From an uncultured bacterium (GTDB lineage: Bacteria > Patescibacteriota > Minisyncoccia > Phycocordibacterales > CAIZLB01): a stretch of DNA of 14,406 nt. The stretch covers positions 1 to 14,406 of the forward strand of contig CALMYA010000063.1 in assembly GCA_937873535.1 (NCBI GenBank), in the 5' to 3' direction. Each line of letters opens with the position of its first letter. Within the stretch, counting starts at the first letter, position 1. Below are positions 13,654 to 14,406 of this stretch, piece after piece. Below the pieces are notes generated by a model. It was not told the DNA's origin. It did no database searches and saw nothing but the letters and a program-made list of their open reading frames with translations. Made by a program: the position numbers and the translations under genes.

Positions 13654-13729
13654 TGGAGCCAGCTCCCAGGTTCGAACTGGGGACCCACGAATTACAAATT
13701 CGTTGCTCTACCAACTGAGCTAAGCTGGC
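13654..13729 (-). tRNA. tRNA-Thr (anticodon UGU)
   Basis: A 76-nt canonical tRNA with encoded CCA (13656-13654). The acceptor stem pairs GCCAGCT (13729-13723) with AGCTGGC (13664-13658), with discriminator T13657. The D arm is GCTC-AGTTGGTA-GAGC, the anticodon stem ACGAA/TTCGT with loop TTTGTAA, so the anticodon TGT is at 13696-13694. The T arm is CCCAG-TTCGAAC-CTGGG. It begins 7 nt after the stop codon of the 130-residue gene, so it is probably cotranscribed with that gene and processed out. Confidence 0.98.
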
Positions 13730-13736
13730 CTATGCT

Positions 13737-14129
13737 TTACTTTACTTTAACTGCCACTTTCCGTGTCATCCGCTTGTGGTCTTCAATATTCTTAAGAAAG
13801 AACGATACTGAACCACGGTTTCGAGGAAGGTCGTAACCCGTAACCATGTCGCCGACGAGCGAGAACTTTCGCGCCACCGTCTCGAAGTTTTCTATGAAGA
13901 AAGCCTCTGCCTTAAGCATTGCCTGCCTTGTAAGTTTCTTACAAGACTGAACGCTGACATGGGTAACCATATATACCATGGAACTCCATAGGGTTGCAAT
14001 GCGAGAATCGGTAGATTCAGTACCTACTGAAAACAGCGCCTTGTTCCCCTTCATTTCACGCTGCTTATTCATGAGCATCACCGCGATAGCTATGAGAGAA
14101 ATTCCAGACATAATTAGTTGGGTTGTCAT
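13737..14129 (-). CDS. Small protein with one TM segment, unknown function
   Basis: 130 residues, family not recognised. An N-terminal hydrophobic helix (about 4-20) is followed by a basic stretch (NKQREMKGNK), pointing to a membrane protein with the bulk in the cytoplasm. The middle is helical (45-90, with SCKKLTRQAMLKAEAFFIENFETVARKFS). The end is strongly basic (KNIEDHKRMTRKVAVKVK). The gene lies 60 nt after tsf and 7 nt before tRNA-Thr on the same strand, so it may be part of a tsf operon. No Shine-Dalgarno is seen. The long open frame and consistent gene order support a real gene, probably lineage-restricted. Confidence 0.65.
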   Translation of the reverse strand: MTTQLIMSGISLIAIAVMLMNKQREMKGNKALFSVGTESTDSRIATLWSSMVYMVTHVSVQSCKKLTRQAMLKAEAFFIENFETVARKFSLVGDMVTGYDLPRNRGSVSFFLKNIEDHKRMTRKVAVKVK

Positions 14130-14189
14130 ATATATGTATTAGATGAGTAAGTTCTTGAGAATCTTTAAACGTTCTTTGTTTATTTTGGT

Positions 14190-14406
14190 TTATTTTGATG
14201 CCACATTCATTCGAATGAAGCGCGCCACCTCGATGCGCTCTCCGAATTTCTGGATGGCGTTATCGATGAGCTGGCCAATGGTAAGCTCTGGATTCTTAAT
14301 GAATGACTGCTCGAGCAGGATTCGGTCTTTGAAGTATGCGTCGAGCTTACCGGCTAGAATTTGGGCCTTAAGATTTTCAGGCTTTCCTTCTACCTCAGCC
14401 GCGAAT
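14190..14406 (-). CDS. tsf: Elongation factor Ts, C-terminal part (cut by window edge)
   Basis: The last 71 residues of EF-Ts, the nucleotide exchange factor that reloads EF-Tu with GTP. The visible end reads VEGKPENLKAQILAGKLDAYF, followed by KDRILLEQSFIKNPELTIGQ, then GERIEVARFIRMNVASK. It matches the conserved EF-Ts C-terminus (KPE..ekiv.G+l.kf..e..LLEQ.fvkd...tv...). The stop codon is at 14192-14190. The gene continues beyond the window, where rpsB would be expected upstream. The 60 nt between it and the next gene contain no clear terminator. Confidence 0.93.
   Translation of the reverse strand, partial: FAAEVEGKPENLKAQILAGKLDAYFKDRILLEQSFIKNPELTIGQLIDNAIQKFGERIEVARFIRMNVASK

Noticed and set aside
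13615..13836. Plus-strand frame starting inside the inverted repeat
   Set aside because: It runs antisense through the whole tRNA-Thr and into the 130-residue gene. The apparent -10 box is a consequence of the inverted repeat.
1..14406. CRISPR array, insertion sequence, rRNA or prophage
   Set aside because: No regularly spaced repeats, transposase, rRNA or phage structural genes were seen on either strand.

Overview
The window reads as a piece of a small-genome bacterium of the Candidate Phyla Radiation (Patescibacteria, most likely a Parcubacteria-type lineage). This is an inference from four things: the gene mix (lemA-htpX, a CapA-like phosphatase, a surface protein joining a peptidoglycan-binding domain to an IPT/TIG-like domain, membrane GT2, small lineage-restricted proteins), reduced housekeeping enzymes, almost no Shine-Dalgarno sequences, and selfish endonuclease genes sitting at tRNA genes. 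The standard genetic code fits every gene. Gene density is high.

Layout. 1-2940 (minus strand): lemA-htpX membrane pair, a LAGLIDADG homing endonuclease whose last codons are the first 23 nt of tRNA-Ser(GGA), then a Nudix hydrolase. 3028-4221 (plus): CapA-like metallophosphatase, followed by a bidirectional terminator. 4296-9989 (minus): an unrecognised 283-residue protein, an M20 metallopeptidase split into two frames at a run of eight A, a structured intergenic region, a small possible gene, an attenuator-like inverted-repeat region, and pheS-pheT. 10011-13196 (plus): a surface block with a membrane GT2 glycosyltransferase, a membrane-anchored thioredoxin-fold protein (CPDC) and a secreted peptidoglycan-binding protein. 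13180-14406 (minus): the 3' end of tsf (EF-Ts), a small one-TM protein, tRNA-Thr(UGU) and an HNH endonuclease next to a long inverted repeat.

How it fits together. Translation (pheS, pheT, tsf, two tRNAs) is interleaved with envelope biogenesis and quality control (LemA/HtpX, CapA, GT2, thioredoxin-like protein, PG-binding protein). The most interesting signals are: (1) two unrelated homing-type endonucleases, each abutting a different tRNA gene, one overlapping the mature tRNA; (2) a PheRS in which both PheS (no N-terminal coiled coil) and PheT (no EMAP/OB domain) lack their tRNA-binding appendages; (3) an M20 peptidase that would be full length after a -1 slip on an A8 run; (4) a recurring -10 box placed exactly 6 nt before the ATG, implying leaderless transcripts; (5) an attenuator-like set of mutually exclusive hairpins after pheT. 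No CRISPR array, IS element or rRNA was seen.
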